DNA of 64,000 bases from Lyophyllum atratum (taxonomy: Eukaryota; Basidiomycota; Agaricomycetes; Agaricales; Lyophyllaceae), in assembly GCA_014905825.1 (NCBI GenBank), contig JACGCN010000050.1:248001-312000 (forward strand), read 5' to 3'. The notes beneath the pieces are model-generated. The model searched no databases. It was not told the DNA's origin and was given only the letters and a program-made list of their open reading frames with translations. The translations under genes and the position numbers were made by a program. Positions 45,794 to 57,376 of this stretch are shown here, one piece after another. Position 1 is the stretch's first letter, and each line of letters opens with the position of its first letter.

Positions 45794-47398
45794 TATTCAT
45801 GGCTACATACCTCATAATAGACGCATACCATAGCGACGCTCAGTTCAGCGCGCATCCGGAGCGTTATCTCCCTGCTTTTACGTTTTCTAGCGGGGCACGC
45901 ATTCTAAGGACCATTAAATCAATGATACCGAGCTTGGCTAGCAATATGTCGATCTTTGGTCTCCGGTGTTCTAAAAATAGTAGTCCGTACACTGCTTAAC
46001 TTCCCTCAGTCTTTAAGTTTGAGTGTGCGACGGGTCCTATTTCATGAATCAGATGACCTTACAACGATCATTGGGTGTCCCTTCATTGGTTCTCCGCCTC
46101 CGTCATCGACATGGGGAAAGCCAAAACCCGAACAGAAATGCGACTCATCGGGGCAGTCTCAAGGACTTAAGTATAGGGCGCAGGGGACTCTGTGATCTGT
46201 GAAGTGATAAGTTACGAAACGTTACTCTGATGATGATCACACTTTCGAGAAGCCCAGGCATCGAACCCGCTTGATTACAGGTGCCTAAACATGCCTATCC
46301 CAAGTTCTTCGCGTGAAGAACCAGGCTGAATCTGCTAAAACAATCGGTCTCCGTGTCTTGTGTGGACAGGCTCAGGGCATGGGGTATATACTATCTGCGA
46401 GATCTGTCATGCCAAAAGGATCACTCGGATTCCGGAGTGAAAGCAGATCGAAATGATGTAAGGAGCGCCCCCAAGTGCACGTTCATACCGCGGGATGAAA
46501 AAATCTAGTAGTAGTAGCAGGCTAGTATCGATTGGCCACGATGCTAAGCTGTGATGGATAGATGATCATCAACCAGAACTGAGAGTTTGTGAGAGTGTCG
46601 AATGTCGAGATGGCTATCGAAGGTGTCACTCACGGGGAGACCGGAAATTCCTGCATGAAAGAAGGAGACTTTCGACAACAGCAGCAACCGCGGAGGCCGA
46701 CGTTGATCAGTGAATATCAGGGGGATCGTTGGATAGCGATAGCAACGTCACACAGGTCCGATGAACTTCATTTTGAGCACTGCAACCGATAATGATGATA
46801 CGCAGATCTCCTCAAAACAAAGTAACTTGATCGGAGGCCAAGTCGGTCTAAGTCGGTGTGTGCTATCGAGATTTTGCGTTTCGTGATACCTTGAGTGGAA
46901 GGTCTACTTGATAAGGTTCAAGTAGGTGATCACCTGTGATCATTGTCCTTACCATAAGCTGATGGATTGATACGTACAGGAAATGCCTGGGTGATCGTAG
47001 TTAATGTCGAGGTACACGCTGAACCTATGCCCTGCACGATGTGGTTAGCTGTTTAGAAATGATGCAACATCTTAACAAGATGCTTCTTCAGCTACCTTTG
47101 GTCCGCAATGCGAAGAACAGCCCATCAGGAACGTGTCAGTGAACACAGCGCCCATAGCGTGAGTTTACAGGGATAATCATCTCCCTGGGAGAAGGACATA
47201 ATCAAAGAGGAGGGGCAAAGGCAGGGCTTGAGCAAGGAACTTAGAAGGGGCGAGTGACTGGAAAAATCACCAAGATCGAATATGATCACAATTAGATTAT
47301 TTAGGATGACTTTGTTGTCCAAAGTCTTCAAATGTCAACAACGACAAGCTCTGTCCCAGACTTCTTCTCCAGTGCTTCCGCTCATCCATTTCCATGTT
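45794..47398. other. Intergenic, no gene recognised
   Basis: 1.6 kb without a supported gene. A perfect pol III B-box-like GGTTCGATGCC occurs on the minus strand near 46249-46259, but no tRNA folds around it. The right end is the promoter and 5' leader of the WD40 gene. Confidence 0.4.
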
Positions 47399-50300
47399 AT
47401 GAACCATCCTCAGCTCAGCATCCAGACTTCAACGAATTCCTCTAGTCTGTATGCTGACTCCAGGGCATATGGATACCAGGGCCTGACGAGGAACGTTCGT
47501 CTCTATCGTGCTTCGCCCAGTGGAGGAGGCGCAATATCGAAGAGCGAGGACGGAACAAGGTGTGCGGTCACTGGTAAAGAATGTCAGTATTTCAAAGAGA
47601 AGTGAGGATAGAATGATATGGTCAGCTAATGTACTTCAAGCTCTTAGGATCTTGACTATCTCGGATGCGGCAAGGCCACATCCACAGACAGGCCATAAGT
47701 CATCGGTTGGACGTGGAGGCTACCGTATCGACGCGTCTCGGAACTTGTGGGAGGGAAGTGGGTTGAAGATTGACTCTGCGAGTACGGACGTAGCTTGGGG
47801 ACATGGTGGTACGTCGACTCGACCGAAACTACGCGTTTTGTATGTTTTAGCTGACTTGCTCCCATCGGGTAGTTTTTGATAACAAGATCTTAACGAGTGC
47901 CCGGAATGGTGAGCTCATTATGTGGGATATCAATAAGAATGGTCCAAGCAAGTATGGTGGGCAGTTTTTTGGCTTTACGAAACGTCTTTGACTGATTGAC
48001 TGCAGAGCGAAGATCGAAGGATCATCTACGTTCAATCAACACACTGTCCGTCTCACACATCGTACACCACTATTGCATAACTGGTTCAGCTGACGGAGAC
48101 ATGCGGGTGTGGGTGAGTAGCCGTATGTAATCCTTTTACCCCTACTGACGTCAAGCAGGACCTACGAGATCTTTCACGGTCCCTCATGAGGGTTCACCAT
48201 TCCACCTCCGTGCGCAGCGTCGCCTTCTCGCCAAGTACATGGCTGCCTCTGCATGCCGTCGTGGGTCTCGATAATGGGAGCATCTATCGATGGGACCTGA
48301 AGATGGGGCAAAGGGGACGCGTTGACCGCCTGCCTGTCGCACACATGGCTTCCGTGACTACTTTAGACTGGTGCAACCGTCCTTCTCCCAGTACTGCAGG
48401 TCAGAACCCTGTCTCAGGCAATGATGGAGTGGGAAATGGGCTTGGCTGGCTCGTAAGCGGTGGCTTAGACCGTTGCGTCAGGGTGTGGGATCTCACTGTC
48501 CCCGACAACAGTACTCGGATGCCCAGTAAACCTACCTATTCCCTACACCCGTCGTTCCCCGTGCGACGTGTGGCTTGGCGCCCGTCCTACGAATGCGAGC
48601 TGGCGGTCGTGTCAAATGTCGAGTTTTCCTCGGGATCGAATCCTGATCTCGCCCAGAACAATGCCATCGGTGCTGGTGGCACTGGTGTAGGCAGCGACGG
48701 AGATAAGCATGGCCCGGATAGTAAGATGGCTACCGGCGGCGATGCAGTGGAAATATGGGATGTAAGGAGGAGTTGGATCCCGAAATGGTCGGTTACGGGC
48801 TCAGCTGGAGAGGGTGCTGTGACAGGTTAGTCTTGTTCGCTTCTGTCAAATCCCTTAGCCTCACGTCTTCGGGGCTGGTAGATCTTGTCTTCAATAATTC
48901 CGATGTGATTTGGACGCAGCACTCTTCTGGGACATTTTCCCAGACCGATCTACGAAATTGTACTAAGCCTTTAGACGCTATTACCCGTGCCGCCGCGACC
49001 TGGGAAGCCTCGGGGTCGTTGACCTTTGTGGCTGATGTGGAAGCAAAGTGGCAGATCCCGTATGATGACATGTAGGTACACTCGTGAGGATCTACAATGA
49101 CGCCGCTGATGCGCCAATCGCAGACCTCCAGAGCGCCGAACTTTTGCGGAGAAGCAGCACATTAAACTGAAGGCACTTGGCGATAGCCGATACGCCCCTC
49201 TAGCGCAAGATTTGGGCACCTTCAATAATGAACCTGAATGTGACCTGGAAGTCTTCAATAGCCTTGCTCGCGGGTATATATTCCATCACAAAGATCGACC
49301 TGCGATCTGCGCTGCCAATGCCCAGGTATGTTATATTCGTTGCGATCTTAGAGCAGTCGTTAACAAATATTCAGGTTGCATTCCAAGCTAGGCGAGAGCA
49401 TCTGGCGCAGGTCTGGTTATTGCTCGGGGCAGCGTTGACTCAGGTGGTGCCCCCTAGCCCTCCTCCACCTCCCAGCCCGAGCAAACCAACGCCTCATCCT
49501 CAGAATTATCCATTACCACATTCCGTCTCTGCACCCGCAGTCATCCCTAGTTCCTACTCATTCCCCGGCACAGGTGGGAACCCCTCTCAGCTTCGAAAGA
49601 CAAGCCCTAGTCATGCATCCGCGTTAGGCCGAAGTGCTTCAGCCTCCACCTCCCGGAAGATGACTCCAGCCTCGTCAAATGCATCGTCACCACGTCAAAT
49701 TAGCAGTGCCCTGCCTGGCGTTACCCCTCGCCGCCCTTCGTTCTTCGGTGGGCGTGCGGATGGCGATTCCGATTTCTCACGACGATCCTCGATTTCCCTA
49801 TATCGCCGTCCCTCCATTTCTGCGCCCGGTTCGCACAGCCTTAGCCCCGCGGATAGGGGTGGTAGCTTGCGGCATGTAGGTGAAGGGGCGCTGGATGACT
49901 CGGATTCCTCGTCCGCCAGCGGGAGCGAAGGTGGTCATGCCGCCAACGAAGGATCTAGTGATGACGAGGAGCACAGCCTCCAACCTCTTATATCGCCGGG
50001 CCTGCTGCCCCTCAGGGGAATCGTTGCCCCCAGCCCCCTCTCGCGCGTGGCGGGCCAACACCAGTGGAGAGAAGAGGAGGAGGGGAGAGAAGATGAAGAT
50101 GACGGGGACGAGTCGTCCCCTTCTCCTAGATCGACCGATACCGACTCTCCTGGACCCACCTCTCCACGCAGGCGGAAATCGTCGAAATCAGCGTCCAGGT
50201 CCGTGAAGCGTCACCCATCCAGGATGAAGTCCCGGAGTCGGAGTTCTACTGTCGCATCTCTCGCGGCACCTGTACTACCACCCGCACCACGCGACCGTGC

Positions 50301-51517
50301 CCTGGTCCATCACGACTCTTATAGCAGTATCAGGACCGTAACCGTCGGAGAAGTCTCGTTTCCTGCCCATGAGACCGGGAGGGGAGTGAAACCTGAGGAG
50401 ACTATTCGTGATGTCCGGGGCGTGCATGAGCGGCATAAGTCGATGGCGATATCCGAGTTCGCCTTGGATCCGCCGATTGCTGTGAGTAGGGAGGAGGAAG
50501 TGGAGGTTGACCCTGCTGAAATGACGGAGCGGCGGATAGAGATGGTGACTGCGGACGAGAAGAGGTTCACGGACTTTGCTTGGACTGCCCTCCAAGAGGC
50601 TTTGGAGCGCTTCGCAGACGAGGTACGATAATGTGGGCCATTTATCTGGATTCGACAAAGTCTAACTTGCTATGCAGGGTGACATTCAGATGTGTGCTAT
50701 GTTATCTGTCATCGCACCTACTGAGCTTCGAATATCTAAACGAAGGGCTGGACGTTTCTTGGAGTCTTATATTGGTGCGTTCCTCTTGCAGGTCGATGGA
50801 GGGCTATACTCACTCATCCTTCGTTACAGACCTTCTGACCCGGCGCCGTTTGCATTCCTGCTCTGCCTATCTTCGCAAATACTGTCAGTTAGAAGACATC
50901 CGAACAACGACTTTGGTACGAGGCCCATTCTCATGCGACGTACGCGGACTTACATATCATTATTGCAGATGGACACCACTATATATACGGCCTGTGGCCG
51001 ATGTAGAAAGCCTATCATGGTGCCAGCTGGTTCGCCCATCACAGGACAAGTGGCGAGAGGTGGCTACTCTTACTGCTCGACATGTAAAGCACCTTCCGTG
51101 ACATGCGCGATATGGTGCGTTGTATTCCAGTCTGCGATAATGATGTGCCTTACGCCGCTCTCCAGCCGCCTCCCAGTCCGAGCTCTCCTGTTCCAATGCT
51201 CGATATGTTCGCATGGCGGTCATCAGGCGTGCTATCGAGCGTTCTACTCACAACAACCGATGGTTGACCTACCCGGTTCTTTCACGCATGCTGCGGACGT
51301 CAAGGCGGGTGCTGCGAGGAAGAGAAGTCCCTCTGGTAGCACTGACGATGATATGAGCTCTACCGTTAGCACGCTGAATAGTGTTGTTGAGTCTTTGATT
51401 GAGACGAGTAGTCCCCAGCGTATAGGCCAGACCAGAGTTGCAGGTTACCCGTGCGCTGCTGGATGTGGGCATTTCTGTTGGGCGACCAGCGTTAGTGGGG
51501 AGGATCTTGGAGAGTAA
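47399..51517 (+). CDS. RTC1: WDR24/Rtc1 homolog, SEA (GATOR2-like) complex WD40-RING subunit
   Basis: A vacuole-associated regulator of TORC1 amino-acid signalling. MNHPQLSIQTSTNSSSLYAD starts a WD40 propeller: LRILTISDAARPHP, DVAWGHGVFDNKILTSARNG, LIMWDINKNG, HYCITGSADGDMRVWDLRDL, SVRSVAFSPSTWLPLHAVVG, YRWDLKMGQRGR, GWLVSGGLDRCVRVWDLTVP, EIWDVRRSWIPKWSV. A helical part (QHIKLKALGDSRYAPLAQDL, ARREHLAQVWLLLGAALTQV) leads into a long Ser/Pro/Arg-rich acidic insert (about 49450-50300). Then come GDIQMCAMLSVIAPTELRIS, LLTRRRLHSCSAYLRKY and a C-terminal zinc/RING module: CGRCRKPIM, CSTCKAPSVTCAIC, LFQCSICSHGGHQACY, CAAGCGHFCW. The stop is at 51515-51517. This Cys/His set matches WDR24/Rtc1. About 12 introns; the gene looks intact. 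Confidence 0.88.
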
Positions 51518-51605
51518 AGCATCCCTGTATGTACCAATACCGATAATGTGGCTTGCCGTTTTGCCTCGCCATCGCCTGTTGCTCGGCAATCATCAAGCCT
51601 TTGTT

Positions 51606-51666
51606 AGATGGCAAGCACGCCATGACGTTGTCCAAGCTGGTTACGTACGCTATATATTGGCATATC
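51606..51666 (+). pseudogene. Aldo-keto reductase exon fragment
   Basis: GTTAGATGGCAAGCACGCCA and the following 40 bp match the AKR copy 1 exon at about 18559-18622 (encoding QALHDVVQAGFVRYIG), including the intron acceptor TTGTTAG. It is closer to copy 1 than to copy 2. It sits about 90 bp after the Rtc1 stop, 600 bp before the full copy 2 gene. Confidence 0.75.
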
Positions 51667-51947
51667 CTCATTTTTGCGCTTTGACTTACACTTCCCTTTG
51701 ACAAGAGTTGCGAGACCTTATATATAATAGCCGACGGTGGCTGCTGTCGTTTTCTTGCCATCTCGGATGACATGTTTGAAAAGTACGGCGATGCTCAAAC
51801 CTCACGCGACCTACACGTTCGTCATGTCCGATGACGTGAGTCCCTTCCGCCTTCTACCTTGGTCAAATCTTGTTCGCGGAGGGTGATCAGCGCTTCATGG
51901 CAACGCAGACAACAGCATCACTTTTACTACTTCTTATCTTGCAGCAC

Positions 51948-52068
51948 GCTGAATGGTGTTTTCGAGTCCTCGGAAGCGACAGCTGGTCCTCGGTGTACAA
52001 GCCGTCAGACCAGAGCCGCAGTGGCTCTGATACTGCTTGATATGGGCGTTCGCCGTTTCTGCAGAGAG
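51948..52068 (+). pseudogene. Second fragment of the Rtc1/WDR24 3' end
   Basis: This repeats part of the last Rtc1 exon in degenerate form: CAGCACGCTGAATGGTGTTT, GACCAGAGCCGCAGTGGCTC and GATATGGGCGTTCGCCGTTT correspond to 51368-51490. It is non-coding. Confidence 0.65.
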
Positions 52069-52279
52069 ATCGCTATCGTTCCAGGGAAGTCAGCTCATAA
52101 AAAACTGCCGAAAGCCTGCGTAACGATCGTGCCGCGGCCTTCATGCTCAGGCCAACATGACCCACACTGAAATTCCGTCAGCTGGCCATTTCTCCCATTT
52201 ACCCCCATTTATCAATCTCTAACTTGGCTACATATAACGGCGTGCTTTGGCTTCGAATCGCCCACTTGAATTCTGCAAG

Positions 52280-54102
52280 ATGGCCACGAAATCCATGCCT
52301 TACGGTAAGGTTTCCGTTGTATCTCATGAATTGCTCGCTTCATAATCTTGGTGACGTCAGTGCGTTTGGGCAAGTCCGGCTTGAAGGTATCGAAGATCAT
52401 TCTTGGGTGCATGAGCTACGGAAGTCCGGAATGGGCCCACGGTGGTCAGTGGGTGCTCGGTGAAGAACAAGGAGTCGAGCACATCAAGACTGCGTAAGAG
52501 AAAGACTCCTCTGATAATCACGTTCGACGATCGGCATATTGATGCCCTTGCCTATAGGTATGATGGCGGAATCAATACCTTCGACACAGCCAATGTATGC
52601 AGAGCACTCTTGGATCACCTCTGCAATTATGTTCTAATGCGGACTATAGCTGTACTCTGATGGTTTATCCGAAGTAATTCTCGGAAAAGCCATCAAGAAA
52701 TACAACTTGCCTCGTGAAGAGATCGTCGTCATGACCAAGGTTCGGAATCATCAGGATATATCATACTCTACCTAACCTGACCTGATCGCAGGCATTCTTT
52801 CCCGTGGGCCGCAATCCCGATACCATCATCGCGCCGAAAACCCCCGCAGACTACTCTTATGTCAACCAGCAGGGTCTGAGTCGCAAGGTATACCTGCCAA
52901 GTCATATTGTGAGATGAAACGAGACTTACAACCGTAACGTTCGCAGCATCTTTTTGATTCAGTTGCGGCGAGTCTTGCACGTCTTCAGCTTGATTATATC
53001 GACGTCCTGCAATGTAAGTTGGCGACACCGACATCGAAAATCACGCTGATCTTAGCTGCGTCAGGCCATCGCTTCGATTCAGAAACGCCTATCGAGGAAA
53101 CGGTAAGCCGTCCGCAAACAGGATCACAATATGGCTGTGTTTGATCATCTGGTAGATGAAAGCTCTGCACGACATCGTTCAAGCTGGTCATGTACGCTAC
53201 ATCGGAATGTCTTCATGCTGGGCATGGCAATGTTCGTGGTCCTACACGTGGTGTTGCGAATTTATACTAAATCTGCGAGAAACACACAGTTCACGCGATG
53301 CAAAGTAAGTCTTGTTTCCGTCTATCTACCTACGACGCGTAACCTCCCACTACTAGACTACGCGATACAAAATGGTCTGACCCCTTTCATCTCGATGCAA
53401 AATCATTACAACCTCGCTTATCGGGAGGAGGAGCGGGAGATGCTTCCGACTTTGAAAGTTCGTAATTAACCTTCCGTTACGTTGCTGAGACATATCCCTC
53501 ACGCCTTTATGGCAGCATTTTGGTGTTGGATCCATCCCGTGGTCTCCCCTGGCACGGGGACTTCTGACGCGTCCTAACGCTCAGCAAGGCGAGCGAACCA
53601 CACGAGAAAACTCCGACGCGTACGTTTCGAGTTCCTAGCAACATTGTCCAAAGCTAACATTGGTAACTCCTGCTAGATATCTCAAAGGATATGTGGTGAG
53701 CCCGGGCGTAATAGACAGGTCAGTGTGATTCGTCCGAATTAGAATAGCCAGCTTATATCCTATCTCAGTGTCGAGGAGATTGCCAAACGGAAGGGTGTCA
53801 GCATGGCCCAGATCGCTCTTGCCTGGCTGATGAACAAAGAAGGTGAGCCCGGCATCCGTCATGGAAAGGGTGAATTCCAACTTGATGATGATCATCGCAA
53901 CCAGGAGTAACCGCCCCAATTGTCGGTACCACTTCCCTGGACAAGCTGAAAGAGCTTATTGGTGAGTTACGCGCTATAAAGTTGGTCAGACATCTTGGCT
54001 GATTACGAAATAACAGGTGCCGTGCATATTAGCCTGAGTGGCGAAGAAATGAAGGAGCTAGAGCAACACTATAAAGCTCAGCCAATCTTCGGGCATGCCT
54101 GA
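52280..54102 (+). CDS. Aryl-alcohol-dehydrogenase-like aldo-keto reductase, copy 2
   Basis: Paralog of the gene at 17714, with the same AAD-type fold and intron layout. Start MATKSMPY, then VRLGKSGLKVSKIILGCMSY, GSPEWAHGGQWVLGEEQGVE, FDTANLYSDGLSEVILGKAI (Asp and Tyr of the tetrad), EEIVVMTKAFFPVGRNPDTI (Lys), DVLQCHRFDSETPIEET (His), GHVRYIGMSSCWAWQFHAMQ, YAIQNGLTPFISMQNHYNLA and SIPWSPLARGLLTRPNAQQG, ending YKAQPIFGHA with TGA at 54100-54102. It has a four-residue HGGQ segment near residue 38 that copy 1 lacks. It uses NADPH to reduce aromatic or aliphatic aldehydes; in wood-decay fungi such enzymes pair with aryl-alcohol oxidases, and one GMC oxidase lies 3 kb away. Appears intact. Confidence 0.9.
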
Positions 54103-54239
54103 GGGGGTCACGAGACACAGTAGAATTGCTGGGCGGAATATGTGCTTACTGTCACTGTGGCGCAGATATCATAAAGTTCTGAAACCATTCAAATATTTTA
54201 CGCCCTCCGAGAGGGTCTCAACTCCAACTTTTAGCGACT

Positions 54240-54890
54240 ATTGAAAGCACCCCAAACATCGATAGAACGAACTGTTCGGATGTTATAGACAATTCGATCC
54301 TCCGCACAAGGACGCCCCATCACTTGTCCTAAGGAGTTGATATGCAGGTTGGGGTCCCTATCAAGATAGAGAATCAGTTGGGGCGCCTTTGGGTACCACC
54401 AGCCTATAGAATGTATCATGACAAATTGGTAGTAAAACGTAAGAAAGCGACGGGTAGTAAGATGGCTCTCCGGCTCGCTGCCGCACTCATGCCAAGGTGT
54501 ATCTTTGCGAGCTTGGAAGAGCTTACAACTTTAGTATGGGATGTTGCGCGCTTGAATCGAACAGGTCATTGGATGGAGGCGGTTTAGGGCGGTTTGTGAT
54601 GGTGACGGAGAGGTCGGGTGATCGGACTCTCAAACACTGCACTTCCTCGACCATGACCATCCAAAGGCACCTCGCCGACCTCTTGGTTTCTAAGTCCTAG
54701 CGACAGGTGTGTAGAAGGAAGTGATGTGATAGTCAGCTTTCGAGCTAACGAACTATGCCCACACCGCAAGGTACGTGCGCATACCAGTGTGATCCGAAAC
54801 TATAATCCAATGAAGGACTTTGTACGAAGCTGGCCGCCCACTAATGACCTCGAGGACCCTCTCAGTGTATGGCTTGCTTGTCCGCAAGTT
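54240..54890 (-). repeat. Duplicated non-coding block, copy B (inverted)
   Basis: Reverse-complement counterpart of 19730-20330. It lies downstream of AKR copy 2, but with the opposite orientation relative to the gene. Confidence 0.75.
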
Positions 54891-55187
54891 GGACGCCGTT
54901 CAGACTTGTCACAACCAGTATTACCTCAACACAACCGACATACACCTGTGCGGATAGTTGGTAACTATGCCCCTCCGTCGAACCGGTCACCAGCTTCGCA
55001 ACCGTCATGCTCATATCTTCACGGGTGGAAATATTCTGATATGCTGCGCTCTAGGCAGGTAAGAATTGTATAACTGAATCTCAAACGAGGCCAATTCTCT
55101 TCCACAATTTTCAATAAATCCAAAGTACATATTGTACAACGCTCTACTGACACATCCAAACACCTCTCCATATCCCACCTCTTAATC

Positions 55188-55648
55188 CTAGTCAAACTCC
55201 TCGAACTCTTCCTCAATCTCCCTGTTATGCAATTGCTCAGCAGCAGTCCCGGCCTTAGCAGCATTCGCGGCTTTAGCAGCAACCCCAGCCTTAGCCTGAG
55301 TATTGCCAACTTCGGCAACATTCATGCGCCCGCCATGGCACCACCACTCCCAAGGCCTGCAGTTCTGCTGGCGGTGGCACCACCACTCCCAGGGCCTGCA
55401 GCGCTGGGGCCTCTGGCGGCACCACCACTCCCACGGCTGGCAGCGGTTGCGGCCTCCTCCTGGGCCTTGGAGCTCGGCTCTCTGGAGGACAAGATAAGAA
55501 CGTAAGTAGATGCGCTTCGGAGGAGTTAAGAAGTACGAACCGCGAGGAGGAGAGCGTCGATTCCGTCGTCGACGGGGGCGCCCAAGGTGGGTGCGATGAG
55601 AGCGATTTGGCCGATGAGGGCGGCGAGTGCGATGAGGTTGAACTTCAT
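55188..55648 (-). CDS. Small secreted protein with three C-x-PWEWWC repeats
   Basis: Two exons give about 133 residues. Exon 1 is a clear signal peptide (MKFNLIALAALIGQIALIAP, then TLGAPVDDGIDALLLA). After an intron (GTTCGTAC..TCCTCCAG) the frame reads RAELQGPGGGRNR and then three near-identical units: CQPWEWWCRQRPQR, CRPWEWWCHRQQN, CRPWEWWCHGGR. The tail is Ala/Lys-rich (QAKAGVAAKAANAAKAGTAA) and ends in an acidic stretch (REIEEEFEEFD). Each unit has two Cys enclosing x-PWEWW, ideal for an 8-residue disulfide loop. This frame is chosen because it alone stays open through the clearly coding tail; other frames over the repeat stop at once after it. I know no family with this motif. It could be a secreted ligand or lectin-like peptide, or a ribosomal peptide precursor. 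No dibasic Kex2 site separates the units. Confidence 0.6.
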
Positions 55649-55770
55649 TGTTTAGATTGCTGATGCGGCTGTCTGTTGGTGTAGCAGGTTTCCGGTGGTG
55701 GACTTGCTGGAGTCTAGACCTGGATGCGCGGGGCCTTTTATACCGGAGCACGGAGGTGCGTTTGCGTATG

Positions 55771-56150
55771 ATTATTGGGAGGATGTCTTGGAGAAGGGCG
55801 GCGATGTGGAGTGGAGGAGGCTCCTATAGTTCGCTGTGAGCATCTGATTGCAAGAATTATAGCGCCAAGTCCCGTCAAGAGACAGTGAGCACTGAGGGTG
55901 TTGGCGTATTAGGAGAATGTCTAGGGAGGAGAGTGCTATTTGGAGTGGATAGGGCTCCTATTGTACTTTAACGGCGTCTGCCCGCGAATGCAAAAATCAT
56001 AGCGCCAAGTCCCGTCGAGAGACAGTGTGCACTGAGGGTGTTCGCGGTATTAGGAGAATGTCTAGGGAGACAAGGTACTATTTCGAGTGGACAGGGCTCC
56101 TATTGTTTTCTGAGGGCGTCTACCCGCGACTGCAAGCATCATAGCGGCAA
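55771..56150. repeat. About 140-bp tandem repeat, roughly 2.7 units, upstream of the PWEWW gene
   Basis: ATAGCGCCAAGTCCCGTC at 55859 and 55999 recurs as ATAGCGGCAAGACACTTG at 56141. The (T)ATTAGGAGAATGTCTAGGGA motif occurs at 55909 and 56050, with an older version at 55771. GGGCTCCTATTG also recurs. The period is 140-142 bp. The array lies 120-500 bp upstream of the secreted-protein ATG, i.e. in its promoter. Confidence 0.85.
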
Positions 56151-56590
56151 GACACTTGAAGAAAGAGGGGTACTGAAATCCTTTACATTAGGAGGTGCGA
56201 AACAAAGGACGTCTGACCACCTGGTCATAGTTCCTAATTTTCTCTATCCGTTAACGAGGTCATCAGAGGGTGCACCGCGTCGTTTTGACGGGGTACTGCC
56301 CAGTCTATGCCCTTCCGAGACGAGACAAGGAGGGGGAGAGGAGGGAAGAGACGCCAAGACGGATCGCGGGGCTCAGGTCTGGGAGGCAAGAGGGGGTGAG
56401 GTTCGGGAGGAAGGAAATGAACTTGGTCGTTTAACTTTTTTTCGCGTGGATTCGGCGAAGGGAGGCCGAATTCAAGCCGGCACGGGCTAGTGCACCGTAT
56501 ACGCACCTGAAGTGCCAAATCTCGCACGAGGCAAATGGCCCTTGTAGGTCGAATGCGATGGGAAGTTGTGGTGAAAAGCCTGAGGAAGGA
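56151..56590. other. Intergenic
   Basis: An A/G-rich tract (56330-56420) and a 145-codon minus-strand frame with no recognisable domain. Nothing is supported. Confidence 0.35.
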
Positions 56591-56976
56591 CGTGTATTTT
56601 GGACGAGAGAAAGATACCATGGGACGGAGCGGGGGATACTTACTTAATATCGTGAACCTTGTCCACACAACGATCCATGTTTATGGACGTTCCGCGGTCG
56701 CGTATTGGCGCTGGGTGTCGTGTTGGACAACTTCGAAGTAATGATATTCTGAAGTCGTAGATAGGATAGCACAGCGTTGATTGATCGACACGAGCCGAGG
56801 ACTGACTAGGACTGAACAGCGTGACTGAGAGCGGGCTTCGCGACCATTCTAAAGGGCTCGCCACCATCTGTTGTCATCAGCCGTACCCAAACGCCACAAG
56901 TACAGTCCTCTGGTGGATGCATGGTTAAGGCGGGAACCAGATGACTGGAGTATACGACCTTGTCCAGCGGGGTCGG
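56591..56976 (+). repeat. Long inverted repeat, left arm
   Basis: Reverse complement of about 60500-60864. Anchors include CGTGTATTTTGG at the outer end, GTGAACCTTGTCC, and GGCGGGAACCA...CCAGCGGGGTCGG at the inner end. Divergence is moderate. The arms enclose the GMC oxidase gene. Confidence 0.8.
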
Positions 56977-57376
56977 AGGGCCGGGTGAGACCTGATAATG
57001 TTTAGATCAGTACTTACCAACACTACGACTACCTCCCTCCCCCTGATGACAAACTGTCTGGCGAAGTACAAGAAAAGACTCTGCAGCATTATCGAGTACG
57101 TGGGTATACAACCAGACAAAGCGAGTATGATACTACCTCGAACAACAAGTCCCGCGAAAGTATAATAAAGCAACAAGCTACGAATAAACAAGTCCAAGGG
57201 TAACGAATGTGGATGTACGTGTGTACATGATAAACGAACGACGAAGTATTAGCATCCAAGATAGAGCTACGAATTATGTATAATGCACAGCCAGGTCAGA
57301 ACTTGATCAGATATATAGCCAAGATCCAACAGGACGGCGGTGGGGGCGGGGGGGGGGGGGAGAAGAAGGGAGGCAA

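Noticed and set aside
46227..46330. Possible C/D box snoRNA (ATGATGA ... CTGA)
   Set aside because: No terminal stem and no recognisable rRNA-complementary guide; the boxes are short enough to arise by chance.
46240..46335. Possible tRNA or SRP RNA on the minus strand (GGTTCGATGCC B-box and CACCTGTAATC)
   Set aside because: The T-arm has only four pairs, no matching acceptor or D-arm could be found, and no SRP S-domain motif is nearby.
55188..55520. Alternative frame over the PWEWW repeats giving SRGSGGA-type Gly/Ala/Ser repeats
   Set aside because: It stops right after the repeats and cannot be joined in frame to the clearly coding Ala/Lys and acidic tail, whereas the PWEWW frame runs through without a break.
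56234..56668. 145-codon Pro/Arg-rich minus-strand frame
   Set aside because: Composition reflects a purine-rich tract; it overlaps one inverted-repeat arm and has no motif.
57340..57362. Poly-G run resembling a G-quadruplex or assembly problem
   Set aside because: Homopolymer runs near gene ends are common, and no function can be supported from one run.
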